Positions 31,272 to 40,647 of a stretch of DNA of 64,000 nt are shown piece by piece. The stretch lies in the NCBI RefSeq assembly GCF_001644565.1, contig NZ_CP011387.1, positions 1,348,501 through 1,412,500 on the forward strand, written 5' to 3'. Source of the stretch: Deinococcus puniceus (GTDB taxonomy: Bacteria; Deinococcota; Deinococci; Deinococcales; Deinococcaceae). The position numbers and the translations under genes were made by a program. The notes beneath the pieces are model-generated. The model was not told the origin of the DNA and did not search any database. It saw nothing but the letters and a program-made list of their open reading frames with translations. Within the stretch, counting starts at the first letter, position 1. Each line of letters begins with the position of its first letter.

Positions 31272-32960
31272 ATGAAAACGAACCTGATGTTGATCGGCGC
31301 AGCCCTCACCCTGAGCAGCTGTTCCTTGCTGTCCGGCCCGGCCCAAACCAGTGTGACCATCATTGGCGTGAACGACTTTCACGGCAATATCTTGCCCACC
31401 AGCTTCCGTGTACCTGACCCTGCTGACCGCACCAAGACGCTGACCGTGCAGGCAGGCGGCATCGAGTCCATCGGCGGCGTGCTGACCGAGGCCCGCAAGG
31501 CCAATCCCAACACCGTATTCGTGGGTGTGGGCGACATGACCGGAGCCAGCCCCCTCATCAGCGGCCTGCTGCGCGACGAGCCTTCCATCGACGCCCTGAA
31601 CAAACTGGGCATGGCCGTGAACGTGGTGGGCAACCACGAGTTCGACTACGGCTTCGCCGAATTGCAGCGCTACCAGAAGGGCGGCTGCAACAGCAACGAC
31701 GCGGCCAAAGCCTGCAAATACAACAACACCTTCGCGGGCGCGAACTTTACGTACATCGCCGCCAACGTGGTGGACGAAAAGACCGGCAAAACCGTATTGC
31801 CCGCCTACAAGATGATCACGGTGGGCGGCGCGAAGATCGCCTTCGTGGGCGCAGTCCTCAAAGAAACCCCCACGGTGGTCACTCCGGCAGGCGTGGCGGG
31901 CCTGCGTTTCGAAGATGAAGTGGCGTCCATCAACGCCGCGATTCCGGCCATCAAGCGCGCTGGGGCCGACGCCATCATCGCCCTTGTTCATCAGGGCGGA
32001 GCCAGCCCCGACGCCTTCGATATCGTGGACTGCAAGACCCTGACCGGCCCCATCGTGGACATTGCCAAGAAGCTGGATTCCTCGATTTCCGCCGTCATGA
32101 CGGGACACACCCACCGGGGTTACAACTGCCTCGTTCCCGGCCCCGACGGTGTCAACCGCACGGTCATTCAGGGCGACGCTTACGGCCACCTGCTGCAGCG
32201 CCTCGACCTGACCATCGACACCCGTGCCAATAAAGTGCTGGCCCTGAAATCCAGCAACGTGGTGGTCAACGCCGCCACCACCCCCAAAGACGCCGCCATG
32301 ACTGCCATCGTGCAGAAGGCCAAGACCCTGACCGATCCGCTGGCGCAGCAGCCGGTGGGCACCTTGGGCGTGGAGCAGATTACGCGCGTCCAGAACACCG
32401 CCGGAGAGAGCGCACTGGGTAACGTCATTGCCGATTCGCAACTGGCCGCCACCCGCGCCGCCGACAAGGGCGGGGCCGTCTTGGCTCTGATGAACCCCGG
32501 CGGCATCCGCGCCGACCTGCCTGTGAACGTCCCCAACCCCGACAAGAAAGTGACCTACGGCGACGCCTTCACGGTGCAGCCCTTCGGCAACATCCTGTCG
32601 GTGCTGACCCTCACGGGCGCGCAACTTAAGGCCGTGCTGGAGCAGCAGTTCGACAACCCCGCCGCCGGACAGAACCGGATTTTGCAGGTCAGCCAAGGCT
32701 TCACCTACACGTGGGACAACAGCAAGCCCAAGGGCGAAAAAGTCAGTGCGTTGGTGCTGAACGGCACGCCGATCGACCCCGCCGCCAACTACCGCATCGC
32801 CGTCAACAACTTCCTCGCCGATGGCGGCGACGGCTTTACCACCTTCCGTCAGGGCAAAGACCTGATCGGCGGCGACCTCGACATCGACGCCTTCCGCACC
32901 TACCTCCAGAGCAGCACCATCAGCGCTCCGGCAGTGGGCCGTATTACGCGCCTGAACTGA
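31272..32960 (+). CDS. 5'-nucleotidase/metallophosphatase lipoprotein
   Basis: A 562-residue exported enzyme. Seen: lipobox at LTLSSC (Cys17), metallophosphatase motifs IIGVNDFHGN, GNHEFDYG and TGHTHRG, and a C-terminal 5'-nucleotidase domain (about 370-562; ESALGNVIADSQL, MNPGGIRADL, GGDGFTTF). Known: UshA-type proteins hydrolyse nucleotides and release phosphate outside the cytoplasm. A TATTCT box lies 9 nt upstream of the ATG. A strong terminator follows. Confidence 0.93.
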   Translation: MKTNLMLIGAALTLSSCSLLSGPAQTSVTIIGVNDFHGNILPTSFRVPDPADRTKTLTVQAGGIESIGGVLTEARKANPNTVFVGVGDMTGASPLISGLLRDEPSIDALNKLGMAVNVVGNHEFDYGFAELQRYQKGGCNSNDAAKACKYNNTFAGANFTYIAANVVDEKTGKTVLPAYKMITVGGAKIAFVGAVLKETPTVVTPAGVAGLRFEDEVASINAAIPAIKRAGADAIIALVHQGGASPDAFDIVDCKTLTGPIVDIAKKLDSSISAVMTGHTHRGYNCLVPGPDGVNRTVIQGDAYGHLLQRLDLTIDTRANKVLALKSSNVVVNAATTPKDAAMTAIVQKAKTLTDPLAQQPVGTLGVEQITRVQNTAGESALGNVIADSQLAATRAADKGGAVLALMNPGGIRADLPVNVPNPDKKVTYGDAFTVQPFGNILSVLTLTGAQLKAVLEQQFDNPAAGQNRILQVSQGFTYTWDNSKPKGEKVSALVLNGTPIDPAANYRIAVNNFLADGGDGFTTFRQGKDLIGGDLDIDAFRTYLQSSTISAPAVGRITRLN

Positions 32961-32976
32961 GCTTTATTTGTTGAAA

Positions 32977-33007
32977 GGGGCGGGGGCTTAGGCCTCCGCC
33001 CCCTTTT
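32977..33007 (+). terminator. Rho-independent terminator
   Basis: GGGGCGG pairs with CCGCCCC around a GGC-tta-GGCC loop region, followed by CTTTTTG. It ends the 5'-nucleotidase gene. Confidence 0.85.
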
Positions 33008-33050
33008 TGGCATGTTAGAACCGGGCCAACGGCATCGCCCTCGATCTGCC

Positions 33051-33080
33051 TTTAGACTCTAGCTCCTAGACCCTTGGACC
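33051..33080. repeat. Family B solo copy
   Basis: TAGACTCTAGCTCCTAGACC then CTTGGACC: degenerate TTAGACCC-type heptamers between the terminator and the next gene. Confidence 0.45.
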
Positions 33081-33087
33081 GCTCCAC

Positions 33088-33546
33088 TCACCGCATCAGC
33101 CGGGTCAAGGTGCGCCGAAGCGCCTCCAACACCACTTTGCTCCTTAGGGCGTCGGCAAGGGCGCGGGTGGCGTGATGCTCGCTCCCCGTCAGGGCGTCTT
33201 GCAGGTGGGCCTGCACCACCGGATGCAGGCGGCCCCGCGTGTACAGCAAGTCTTCCAAGAGGTCTTCGGCGGGCAAGCGGGCGCGGATTTCGCCGTCGGG
33301 GGTCACGGTCTGCACTATCGCCCGGCCCCGTTCATCGGTGGTCAGTACGGCGTGCAGCGGCTTTCCCGCATGGCGCGTAATCTGCTCGATGGTCGGAATG
33401 AGAGACTGAATCAGGTTCACCGCAATGCTGCGCCCCAGCAGTAGCACCCGTTCCTGATCGCCGTTCTGAATTCGCAGCGTCTGCGCCAAGTGCTGCGCCA
33501 AGCGGTCACCCTCCTGCATCAGGGCGGCCTGTGGATCAGGAGCCAT
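33088..33546 (-). CDS. Helical protein, function unknown
   Basis: A 152-residue soluble, mainly helical protein that I do not recognise. Seen: amphipathic helices throughout (LAQHLAQTLRIQNGDQERVL, GRSIAVNLIQSLIPTIEQIT), no signal peptide or membrane segment, no Cys. AGGA lies just before the ATG at 33546. It stands alone, facing the divergent glgP promoter region. Confidence 0.7.
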   Translation of the reverse strand: MAPDPQAALMQEGDRLAQHLAQTLRIQNGDQERVLLLGRSIAVNLIQSLIPTIEQITRHAGKPLHAVLTTDERGRAIVQTVTPDGEIRARLPAEDLLEDLLYTRGRLHPVVQAHLQDALTGSEHHATRALADALRSKVVLEALRRTLTRLMR

Positions 33547-33702
33547 GCGCCGTCCTGCTCTGGCCTTTGGTGGTCACAAAACGCGGCATTCTGTTCAGCG
33601 TAGCAAAGTGGGCCGTCGCGGTTGGCAGAGGCAAGCTGCCCCTACAGTTGGGCACACCACTGGGCTGGATTGATCAGCCGCCTGAACAGTCCACCGCGCC
33701 CG

Positions 33703-33718
33703 TGTGACAATATTCACA
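33703..33718. promoter_or_regulatory. CRP-type operator (TGTGA-N6-TCACA) upstream of glgP
   Basis: TGTGACAATATTCACA is an exact match to the CRP/FNR-superfamily consensus TGTGA-N6-TCACA, extended to GTGTGA...TCACAC. Its centre lies about 122 nt before the glgP start codon. Known: the Deinococcus CRP-like regulator DdrI is reported to use this type of site. Inferred: CRP-type control of glycogen breakdown or of the divergent gene. Confidence 0.7.
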
Positions 33719-33818
33719 CCCGTTTGAGTCGCTCACGTAGCCCAAGATGTCTGGACAGCGGCTATTTTATGCGTCTGAAACGGGCTTTGTCCAAACAGGT
33801 GCAGGGGCGGGAATGGTG

Positions 33819-33824
33819 TAAGCT
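33819..33824 (+). promoter_or_regulatory. -10 box before glgP
   Basis: TAAGCT lies 8 nt before the ATG at 33833; GAAGG between them may act as a weak SD if a longer transcript exists. Confidence 0.4.
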
Positions 33825-33832
33825 CAGAAGGT

Positions 33833-36349
33833 ATGAACGTTATCGGGAAAGTGACCGTCTTGCCTCAACTGCCGGAGGCCATCGCACGGCTTTCAGAACT
33901 CGCCTATAACCTGTACTGGTCATGGACGCCGCACGCTCAGGCCCTGTATTCCGAACTGGACGCCCCCACTTGGGAACGCTTCCAACGCAACCCGGTGCGT
34001 ACCCTGCTGGAAGTGCCGCAGGAGCGCCTGCTGGCGGTGGCTGCCGACCCCGCCTACGTGGCCCGCTACACGCAGGTCATGGCCGACTTCGATGCCTACA
34101 TGAACAAAAAAGACACGTGGGCCAGCAAGAATGCCACGAACCTGAAGCCTGTAGCCTACTTCAGCATGGAGTACGCCTACCACGAGTCGCTGCCGATCTA
34201 TTCGGGCGGTCTGGGCGTGCTGGCGGGCGACCACTGCAAGAGTGCCTCCGATCTGGGCCTGCCCTTTACGGCGGTGGGCATGCTGTTTCATCAGGGCTAT
34301 TTCCGGCAACTCTTCAATAAGGACGGCTGGCAGGAAGAAGCCTACGACGAGCTTGACCTGACCACGCTGCCCATCACGCCCGCGCTGGGCAGTGACGGCA
34401 CACAGGCCCGCGTGAAGGTGCGAATCGGCACCCGTGACGTGCATGTGCGCCTCTGGAACCTGCAAATTGGCCGAATCCGCGTGATTTTGCTGGACGCCAA
34501 CGTGCCCGACAACAGCGAAGAAGACCGCAAGCTGACGGCCCGCCTGTACGGCGGCAATCAGGAACTGCGCGTGCAGCAGTACGTGTTGCTGGGCGTAGCC
34601 GGAATCCGCGCCCTGCGCGTACTGAATATCCCCGGCAGCGTGTACCACATGAACGAGGGCCACGCCGCACTGATGGGTCTGGAGCGCGTGCGCGAGTACG
34701 TGGCCAGTGGTCTAGATTTCCGCAGCGCCGTAGAGACGGTGGCCAGCAGCACGCTGTTTACCACGCATACGCCCGTGCCTGCCGGAAACGACGCCTTTAC
34801 CTACGAACTGATGGACAAATACATCAGCAAGTGGCCCGCACTGTTGAATGCCACCCGCGATGACCTGTACGGCTTGGCCCGCCACGATCAGTTCTGGGAC
34901 GGCCACTGGGTGCCCAGTTTCTCTATGACCGTGTTTGCCCTGAACATGACCCGCGCCGCCAACGGGGTCTCGGAACTGCACGGCGAGGTCAGCCGCAAGA
35001 TGTGGAACTTCCTGTACGAGGGAGCCACCCCCGAAGAAGTGCCCATCGGCCACGTGACCAACGGGGCGCACAACTTGACCTTCACCTCTCAGGCCATGCG
35101 CGACCTGCTGAGCACAGTGCTGCCTGCCGACTGGACGGAGCGTCTGGAAGACGAGGAGATGTGGAAGCCCGTAGACAAGCTCAGCGACGGCCAGCTCAGC
35201 GACGTGCAGCGCACCATGAAGCGCGAAATGATCGATTTTGTGCGGAGCAGCCAGCGCGAGCAGATGCTGAGGAACGGGGCGAGTGCCGCAGACGTGGCTG
35301 CCACCGACACCCTGCTCTCCGAAAACGCCCTGACCATCGGCTTTGCCCGCCGCTTTGCCACCTACAAGCGGGCCACGCTGCTGTTCCGTGACCGCGCACG
35401 CCTGAACGCCATCATCAACAACCCGGAGCGGCCCGTGCAGTTCGTGTTCGCGGGCAAGGCGCACCCCGCCGACAACCCTGGCAAGGCCTTTATTCAGGAA
35501 ATCTACCGCATGTCGCAGGAACCCGAATTCCGGGGCAAGATCGTGATTCTGGAAAACTACGACATGAACGTGGCCCGCCATCTGGTACAGGGCGTAGACA
35601 TCTGGCTCAACAATCCACGCCGCCCTCTGGAAGCATCGGGCACCAGCGGCATGAAGGCCAGCTTCAACGGCAGCCCCAATTTCAGTGTGCTGGACGGGTG
35701 GTGGCGCGAAGGCTACGACAACACCAACGGTTGGCCCATCGGTGACGAGCGCGAATACGCCGACCTGAACCTGCAAGACGACGCCGACGCCTACAGCCTG
35801 TACAGCCACTTGGAACACGACATCGTGCCCCGCTATTACGGCACGCTGGCCGGAGCCGACTCCTGGGCGCACACCGTTCGCCGCGCCATCGAAACCTGTA
35901 GCCCGCGCTTTTCTATGCAGCGTCAGGTCATCGATTATGTGCGCCAATACTACATTCCCCTCAGCGTGCGCGGCGAGGCCGTGGCCGCTGACGACAGCGC
36001 CAGCGCCCGCCAGATCGCCGGATGGAAAACATGGGTGCGCCAGCAGTGGCCCTACACCCAGATCACGGCCAACGCCGACCTGCCCACCACCGCGCAGCCC
36101 GGCCAAGCCGTGACCGTCACGGCCCACGTGAACCCGGCAGGCATTCACCCCGAAGAACTGAAGGTAGAGGCCGTGCTGTCGCGGGGCGAACACCGCATTC
36201 GCGTGCCGCTGACCTACAACCAGAACAACACCTACACGGCGCAGGTGCCCCTGAAAGACAGCGGCCTGTATTCCATCGGCGTGCGGATGGTGCCCGAAAT
36301 CGCGGGCCTGAGCAACGAACTGGAGCTGGGCCTGATTAAATGGGCCTGA
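33833..36349 (+). CDS. glgP: Alpha-glucan (glycogen/maltodextrin) phosphorylase
   Basis: An 838-residue GT35 enzyme that releases glucose 1-phosphate from alpha-1,4-glucans. Seen: an N-terminal DUF3417-type part (about 1-110; YNLYWSWTPHAQALY), SMEYAYHESLPIYSGGLGVL AGDH, HMNEGHAALM, FTTHTPVPAGND, IGFARRFATYKRA, and the PLP-site region ASGTSGMKASFNGSPNFSVL DGWWREGYD. The last 120 residues form an extra beta-rich domain. Known: this is the short-chain type found in bacteria and archaea. The CRP-type palindrome lies upstream; glgC is 23 kb away. Confidence 0.95.
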   Translation: MNVIGKVTVLPQLPEAIARLSELAYNLYWSWTPHAQALYSELDAPTWERFQRNPVRTLLEVPQERLLAVAADPAYVARYTQVMADFDAYMNKKDTWASKNATNLKPVAYFSMEYAYHESLPIYSGGLGVLAGDHCKSASDLGLPFTAVGMLFHQGYFRQLFNKDGWQEEAYDELDLTTLPITPALGSDGTQARVKVRIGTRDVHVRLWNLQIGRIRVILLDANVPDNSEEDRKLTARLYGGNQELRVQQYVLLGVAGIRALRVLNIPGSVYHMNEGHAALMGLERVREYVASGLDFRSAVETVASSTLFTTHTPVPAGNDAFTYELMDKYISKWPALLNATRDDLYGLARHDQFWDGHWVPSFSMTVFALNMTRAANGVSELHGEVSRKMWNFLYEGATPEEVPIGHVTNGAHNLTFTSQAMRDLLSTVLPADWTERLEDEEMWKPVDKLSDGQLSDVQRTMKREMIDFVRSSQREQMLRNGASAADVAATDTLLSENALTIGFARRFATYKRATLLFRDRARLNAIINNPERPVQFVFAGKAHPADNPGKAFIQEIYRMSQEPEFRGKIVILENYDMNVARHLVQGVDIWLNNPRRPLEASGTSGMKASFNGSPNFSVLDGWWREGYDNTNGWPIGDEREYADLNLQDDADAYSLYSHLEHDIVPRYYGTLAGADSWAHTVRRAIETCSPRFSMQRQVIDYVRQYYIPLSVRGEAVAADDSASARQIAGWKTWVRQQWPYTQITANADLPTTAQPGQAVTVTAHVNPAGIHPEELKVEAVLSRGEHRIRVPLTYNQNNTYTAQVPLKDSGLYSIGVRMVPEIAGLSNELELGLIKWA

Positions 36350-36375
36350 GCTAGCAGCTAGAGCAGTAATAATCT

Positions 36376-36411
36376 GGAGCGGTGGGCGAGGTGGCCTGCC
36401 GCTCCGGTTTC
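36376..36411 (+). terminator. Terminator after glgP
   Basis: GGAGCGG (36376-36382) pairs with CCGCTCC (36399-36405), then GGTTTCT. Confidence 0.6.
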
Positions 36412-36517
36412 TATGCGCTGGAGGGATAGTTCCCCGGACATGTTCTGAGGCAGAGTTTGTCTGATAGCTTCTCAGCGTCCCAAAGATCAGTCATATGTAT
36501 GCGTTCAGAGCAAACTC

Positions 36518-36551
36518 AAGGCGGGCCAGAGAATCTACTCCGGCCCGCCTT
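36518..36551. terminator. Bidirectional hairpin between convergent genes
   Basis: AAGGCGGGCC (36518-36527) and GGCCCGCCTT (36542-36551) form a perfect 10-bp stem; short T-runs occur on both sides. It lies between glgP and the convergent GT2 gene. Confidence 0.6.
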
Positions 36552-36571
36552 CCGCATTTCCCAATCTGCCG

Positions 36572-37927
36572 TCAGTCGCCGGAACTCAGGCTCCGCTGGG
36601 GCTGCTCTGACGTGTGGGGGGCTGGGTAGTGTGGCCTGCTGCTGATATGCGGCGTCGGCTCCTGCTCCACATAGCGCGTGCCTTTAAACCAGGTATTTTG
36701 GCGGCGCAGGTAGTTGGAGTAGGCCAGCGGCAGGCTACACAGCAGGGCCGCGCCGTACACCGGCAGGCTGACCAGCGCGTAGGGCAGGCTCCACCACGAC
36801 AGTCCCTTTTCGTTGCGGAAGCGCACGGCCCAGTTCAGTTGAATCATCAACGGCACGACAGTCAAGAGAAGGCCCATCCAGTCGGGCAGCATCAGCCCTT
36901 GCCAGCCGAAGACGCGGCGAAGAATTTGACTGACGATACTCAGAATCAAGATGATATTCAGCCAAGGCGACAGGATGAAGTAGGTGAAATCCAGCCGCGT
37001 GAGCGGACTCGCGCCCGACTTCCAGAGGCGTGTGAGGTACGGCAGACATTGCAACGCGCCCTGCGTCCAGCGGGCACGCTGTTTGATAAAGGCGCGGGGA
37101 TCGAGAATGCCCTGCTGCATGATGTGGGCGGGCAACAGCGCCACCCTGTGCCGGGGGTTGTCCAACACGATTTCCATGACGCTGCCAAAGTCTTCCAGCA
37201 GCACGTCGGGCCAAGGGGTGTTGCCCTGCCCAAGCTGATGGCTGAGGTAGCTGAGGCGCATGCACTGGCCGTTGCCCGTCAGCGAGGCCACGCCGCCACT
37301 GGCCCGCAACCGCTGAATATGGCCCACGATGAACGTTTCCAAGTCTTGCTGAAAAATCAGCATTTTGGAAATCAGCCCACGCACGCCGCCGTCTTTGACT
37401 TCTACGGGCCGGAAGCGCATCCAGCCTTGCCCGGCCATCACGTCGGGATTCTGAAAAGCCCCGCGCACTTGGGGAGCAAAATCGCTGCTGACGCGGCCAT
37501 CGGCGTCTAATACCACCAACACATGCTGACTCAGGTCTTGGCCCGTCAGCCAAGGCGCTTGCAATAGCCGCGCTACGGCCCAGTTCAGGGCGCGGCCCTT
37601 GTTTTCCTGCGCTTCGGGAGCCACCCGCCGCAGCAGCGCAATCATCGGGTCGGTTCGGCTGTACTGCTCCACGATGGCGGCAGTCGCGTCGACACTGGCA
37701 TCGTCGATGACCACCACCCGCGCTTCGGGCACGGTAGAACGCAGGTTTTGCAGGGTGGCGGCAATCACGGCCTCCTCATTCATGGCCGGAATCAGAAAGG
37801 TCAGCGTGACGCCGCGTTCTGCCACAGGGGGCTTGGGCCGGGGCCGCAGCGCACTGGCGGTCTGGTGAACCGCGTACATCAAAAACAGCAACAGACCAGC
37901 AATATCGATCAAATACAGAGGATTCAT
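36572..37927 (-). CDS. Membrane GT2 glycosyltransferase
   Basis: A 451-residue processive-type glycosyltransferase. Seen: N-terminal membrane helix (about 5-22), LTFLIPAMNEEAVIAATLQN, VVIDDASVDAT, VVLDADGRV (DxD-type), LLEDFGSVME and QRARW (QxxRW), then three or four C-terminal membrane helices (about 325-420). Known: this architecture is shared by cellulose-, hyaluronan- and poly-GlcNAc-type synthases. The polymer is unknown here. GGAG lies about 8 nt before ATG 37927. No export partner genes are adjacent. Confidence 0.9.
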   Translation of the reverse strand: MNPLYLIDIAGLLLFLMYAVHQTASALRPRPKPPVAERGVTLTFLIPAMNEEAVIAATLQNLRSTVPEARVVVIDDASVDATAAIVEQYSRTDPMIALLRRVAPEAQENKGRALNWAVARLLQAPWLTGQDLSQHVLVVLDADGRVSSDFAPQVRGAFQNPDVMAGQGWMRFRPVEVKDGGVRGLISKMLIFQQDLETFIVGHIQRLRASGGVASLTGNGQCMRLSYLSHQLGQGNTPWPDVLLEDFGSVMEIVLDNPRHRVALLPAHIMQQGILDPRAFIKQRARWTQGALQCLPYLTRLWKSGASPLTRLDFTYFILSPWLNIILILSIVSQILRRVFGWQGLMLPDWMGLLLTVVPLMIQLNWAVRFRNEKGLSWWSLPYALVSLPVYGAALLCSLPLAYSNYLRRQNTWFKGTRYVEQEPTPHISSRPHYPAPHTSEQPQRSLSSGD

Positions 37928-38246
37928 CAGGGCAAACTCCGGGCGAGGCAAGACATCGCGGGCACGGCCTACTATCTCAAGTTTGCCGGGAGATGACTAG
38001 GGCATAAGCGGGGGTGTGGGCCTGCAAGCAGCTTGGGCACGTGTTGTACCGCCTATGTATGAGGAGTGGCTGCAAGTCTTGACCCCCAACGGCTTGGTCA
38101 GCCGATCAGAACCACAGGCCGGAGAGACGGGAGTCACGCAGAAGCCCTCACGTCCGGTCTGCCGATCCTCTAGAATGTACTCAGTCCAAATCCATTTCCC
38201 GCCCCTCACGGGCAGCTTGCCCGACCTCACTTCAAGGAGTCTGACC

Positions 38247-39428
38247 ATGCCAGAAGCCGTCATTGTTTCTACGGCCCGCACGCCCATCGGCAAAGCTTAC
38301 CGGGGCTACCTCAACGACACTCACGGTTCCGACATCGGCGCACACGCGGTTACGCACGCTGTAGCGCGGGCCGGAATAGACCCCGCCGAAATCGAAGACC
38401 TGATTTTTGGAGTGGGCAACCCCGAAGGCGCAACCGGAAGCAACATCGCCCGCCAGATCGTGCTGAGAAGCGGCTTTCCGGTGGGTGTATCGGGCGTCAC
38501 GGTCAACCGCTTTTGCTCCAGCGGGCTGCAAACCATCGCGCTGGCGGCCAATCACATTATGGCGGGGCAGGGCGACGTGTACGTGGCAGGCGGCATGGAA
38601 AGCATCAGCCTGACGCAAAACGAGCACGCCAACAAATACCGCCTGATCGGGGAGTGGCTGAAAGAGCACAAGCCCGACATTTATATGCCCATGCTGCAAA
38701 CCGCCGAAGTGGTGGCCAAGCGTTACGGCATTTCCCGCGAGGCGCAGGATGAATACGGCCTGCTGAGCCAGCAGCGCACCGCCGCCGCCCAGCGTGAAGG
38801 CCGATTCGACGCCGAAATCGTGCCCATGACTGCCTCGATGAAGGTGCAGGACAAGGCCACCGGCGAGATTTCCAACCGTGAGGTGACCGTGGCGCAGGAT
38901 GAGGGCAACCGCCCTGACACCAACTTGGAAGGACTTGCCAAGCTCAAACCCGTCATCGAGGGCGGCGTGATCACGGCGGGCAATGCCTCGCAACTCAGCG
39001 ACGGCGCGTCGGCCTGCGTGGTCATGAGCGGCGACCTTGCCCGCGAACGTGGTCTGCAACCGCTGGGACTGTTCAAGGGCTTTGCGGTGCATGGGTGCGA
39101 ACCCGACGAAATGGGCATCGGCCCCGTGTTCGCCGTGCCCAAGTTGCTCAAGCGTCATGGCCTCAACATTGGCGACATCGACCTGTGGGAACTGAACGAA
39201 GCATTCGCGGTGCAGGGCATCTACTGCCGCGATCAACTGGGCATCGACCCCGAAATTTATAACGTGGATGGCGGCAGCATCAGCGTGGGCCACCCCTACG
39301 GCATGAGCGGCGCACGCCTGACCGGGCACGCCCTGATAGAAGGCAAACGCCGAGGCGCGAAGCATGTGGTGGTGACGATGTGCGTGGGCGGCGGCATGGG
39401 GGCAGCAGGTCTGTTCGAAGTGCTGTAA
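38247..39428 (+). CDS. Acetyl-CoA C-acyltransferase (thiolase)
   Basis: A 393-residue thiolase. Seen: nucleophile Cys90 in [25 protein letters not shown] with the His/Asn site, [18 protein letters not shown] and CVGGGMG with the second Cys. Known: such enzymes act at the last step of beta-oxidation or in the reverse condensation. AAGGAG lies 8 nt before the ATG. The region from 37928 holds a possible TAGAAT -10 (38171) but no good -35. No fadB-type partner is adjacent. Confidence 0.95.
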   Translation: MPEAVIVSTARTPIGKAYRGYLNDTHGSDIGAHAVTHAVARAGIDPAEIEDLIFGVGNPEGATGSNIARQIVLRSGFPVGVSGVTVNRFCSSGLQTIALAANHIMAGQGDVYVAGGMESISLTQNEHANKYRLIGEWLKEHKPDIYMPMLQTAEVVAKRYGISREAQDEYGLLSQQRTAAAQREGRFDAEIVPMTASMKVQDKATGEISNREVTVAQDEGNRPDTNLEGLAKLKPVIEGGVITAGNASQLSDGASACVVMSGDLARERGLQPLGLFKGFAVHGCEPDEMGIGPVFAVPKLLKRHGLNIGDIDLWELNEAFAVQGIYCRDQLGIDPEIYNVDGGSISVGHPYGMSGARLTGHALIEGKRRGAKHVVVTMCVGGGMGAAGLFEVL

Positions 39429-39447
39429 AGAGTTTTGTGGAGAGGAG

Positions 39448-39477
39448 GGCGGGAGGCTGAGTGCTTTCCGCCTTTTT
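39448..39477 (+). terminator. Terminator after thiolase
   Basis: GGCGGGA (39448-39454) pairs with TTCCGCC (39466-39472) with one G-T pair, followed by TTTTT. Confidence 0.75.
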
Positions 39478-39539
39478 CTGTGTGGTTTGCGTCTGGCTTG
39501 GCGGGTGAATCCCCTCAAGGAGAAAGCTCCACCGCTTTT

Positions 39540-39562
39540 CCTTAGACCCTAGACCCTTGGAC
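39540..39562. repeat. Family B solo copy
   Basis: CTTAGACCCTAGACCC followed by TTGGAC, then C-rich sequence, between the thiolase terminator and the VOC gene. Confidence 0.5.
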
Positions 39563-39602
39563 TGTCCTTCGCCCCACCACAATCGCTTAACATCAAACGG
39601 TT

Positions 39603-39608
39603 TATACT
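39603..39608 (+). promoter_or_regulatory. -10 box of a leaderless promoter
   Basis: TATACT lies 6 nt before ATG 39615, no SD. Confidence 0.5.
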
Positions 39609-39614
39609 CTCCCT

Positions 39615-40565
39615 ATGACTCTATCTCCCCTCATCCCACACGGGATGCACCACGTCACCGCCGTGACCGCCGACGCGCCCGCCAATCACGCTTTTTACGT
39701 GGGCGTGCTGGGGATGCGGATGGTCAAAAAGACCGTGAACCAAGACGACCCTACCGCCTATCACCTGTTTTTTGCCGATGGTGCGGGCAATCCCGGCAGC
39801 GACCTGACCTTTTTCGAATGGCCTGTACCGCCCGAAGAACCCGGCAACCGCTCTATTTCCAGAACCAGTTTGCGTGTGCCGGAAGGGAGCCTGAGCTGGT
39901 GGGCCGATTACCTCGCCGCGCAGGGCATACACACAACCCACAGCCAACGCGCAGGCCGTGCCAGCCTCGATTTTGCCGACCCAGAAGGCCAGCGCCTCAG
40001 CCTGATCGAAGGTGGCCCCGGCGGGCAAACGTGGGCCGCCAGCGTCATTCCCGCCGCCCACCAGATTTCCGGCCTTGGCCCCAGCGAACTGACCTTGCCC
40101 AGCCTGTTTCCCACCGACCGCGTGCTGACCCGCGCCTACGGTCTGACCGCTGCTGGCACGTATCCCGACCCGGCCAGTGCCGAACATACCGTGCATGTGT
40201 ACCAGATGGGGGACGGTGGCCCACACGCCGAACTGCATGTGCGGATTCGCCCTGATTTGGCCCCGGCGCGGCCCGGTGCAGGCGGCGTGCATCATATCGC
40301 CCTGCGTGTGCACGATGACCAATACCACGACTGGAACGCTAAATTAGGCAGCTTGGGCCTCCGCACCAGCGGGGAAGTAGACCGCCATTGGTTCCAGTCC
40401 ATCTACTACCGCGAGCCGCAGGGCATTCTGATCGAGCTTGCCACCGATGGCCCCGGCTTTGGCGTGGACGAAGACGCCGATAAACTGGGAGAAAAGCTGG
40501 TGCTGGCCCCCTTTTTGGAGCCTAGGCGGGCGCAGATCGAAGCTGGCTTGAAGCCTATCGGGTGA
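39615..40565 (+). CDS. VOC-family ring-cleaving dioxygenase-like protein
   Basis: A 316-residue two-module glyoxalase/dioxygenase-fold protein. Seen: IPHGMHHVTAVTADAPANHA FYVGVLGMRMVKKTVNQDDP at the start, HLFFADGAGNPGSDLTFFEW, and in the second module GVHHIALRV and IYYREPQGILIELATDGPGF with the metal-binding His/Glu. Known: the closest pattern is the MhqO/MhqA group, which handles quinones and catechols. Substrate unproven. Leaderless start. A clear terminator follows. Confidence 0.9.
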   Translation: MTLSPLIPHGMHHVTAVTADAPANHAFYVGVLGMRMVKKTVNQDDPTAYHLFFADGAGNPGSDLTFFEWPVPPEEPGNRSISRTSLRVPEGSLSWWADYLAAQGIHTTHSQRAGRASLDFADPEGQRLSLIEGGPGGQTWAASVIPAAHQISGLGPSELTLPSLFPTDRVLTRAYGLTAAGTYPDPASAEHTVHVYQMGDGGPHAELHVRIRPDLAPARPGAGGVHHIALRVHDDQYHDWNAKLGSLGLRTSGEVDRHWFQSIYYREPQGILIELATDGPGFGVDEDADKLGEKLVLAPFLEPRRAQIEAGLKPIG

Positions 40566-40580
40566 AGCGGGAATAGGGGA

Positions 40581-40611
40581 AGGCCGCCCCAATCGTTCGG
40601 GCGGCCTCTTT
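40581..40611 (+). terminator. Terminator after VOC gene
   Basis: AGGCCGCCC (40581-40589) and GGGCGGCCT (40599-40607) form a perfect 9-bp stem followed by CTTTG and an AT-rich tail. Confidence 0.8.
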
Positions 40612-40647
40612 GAATTATTTTAGTTGTATTGACTTTAACTGATGAGT

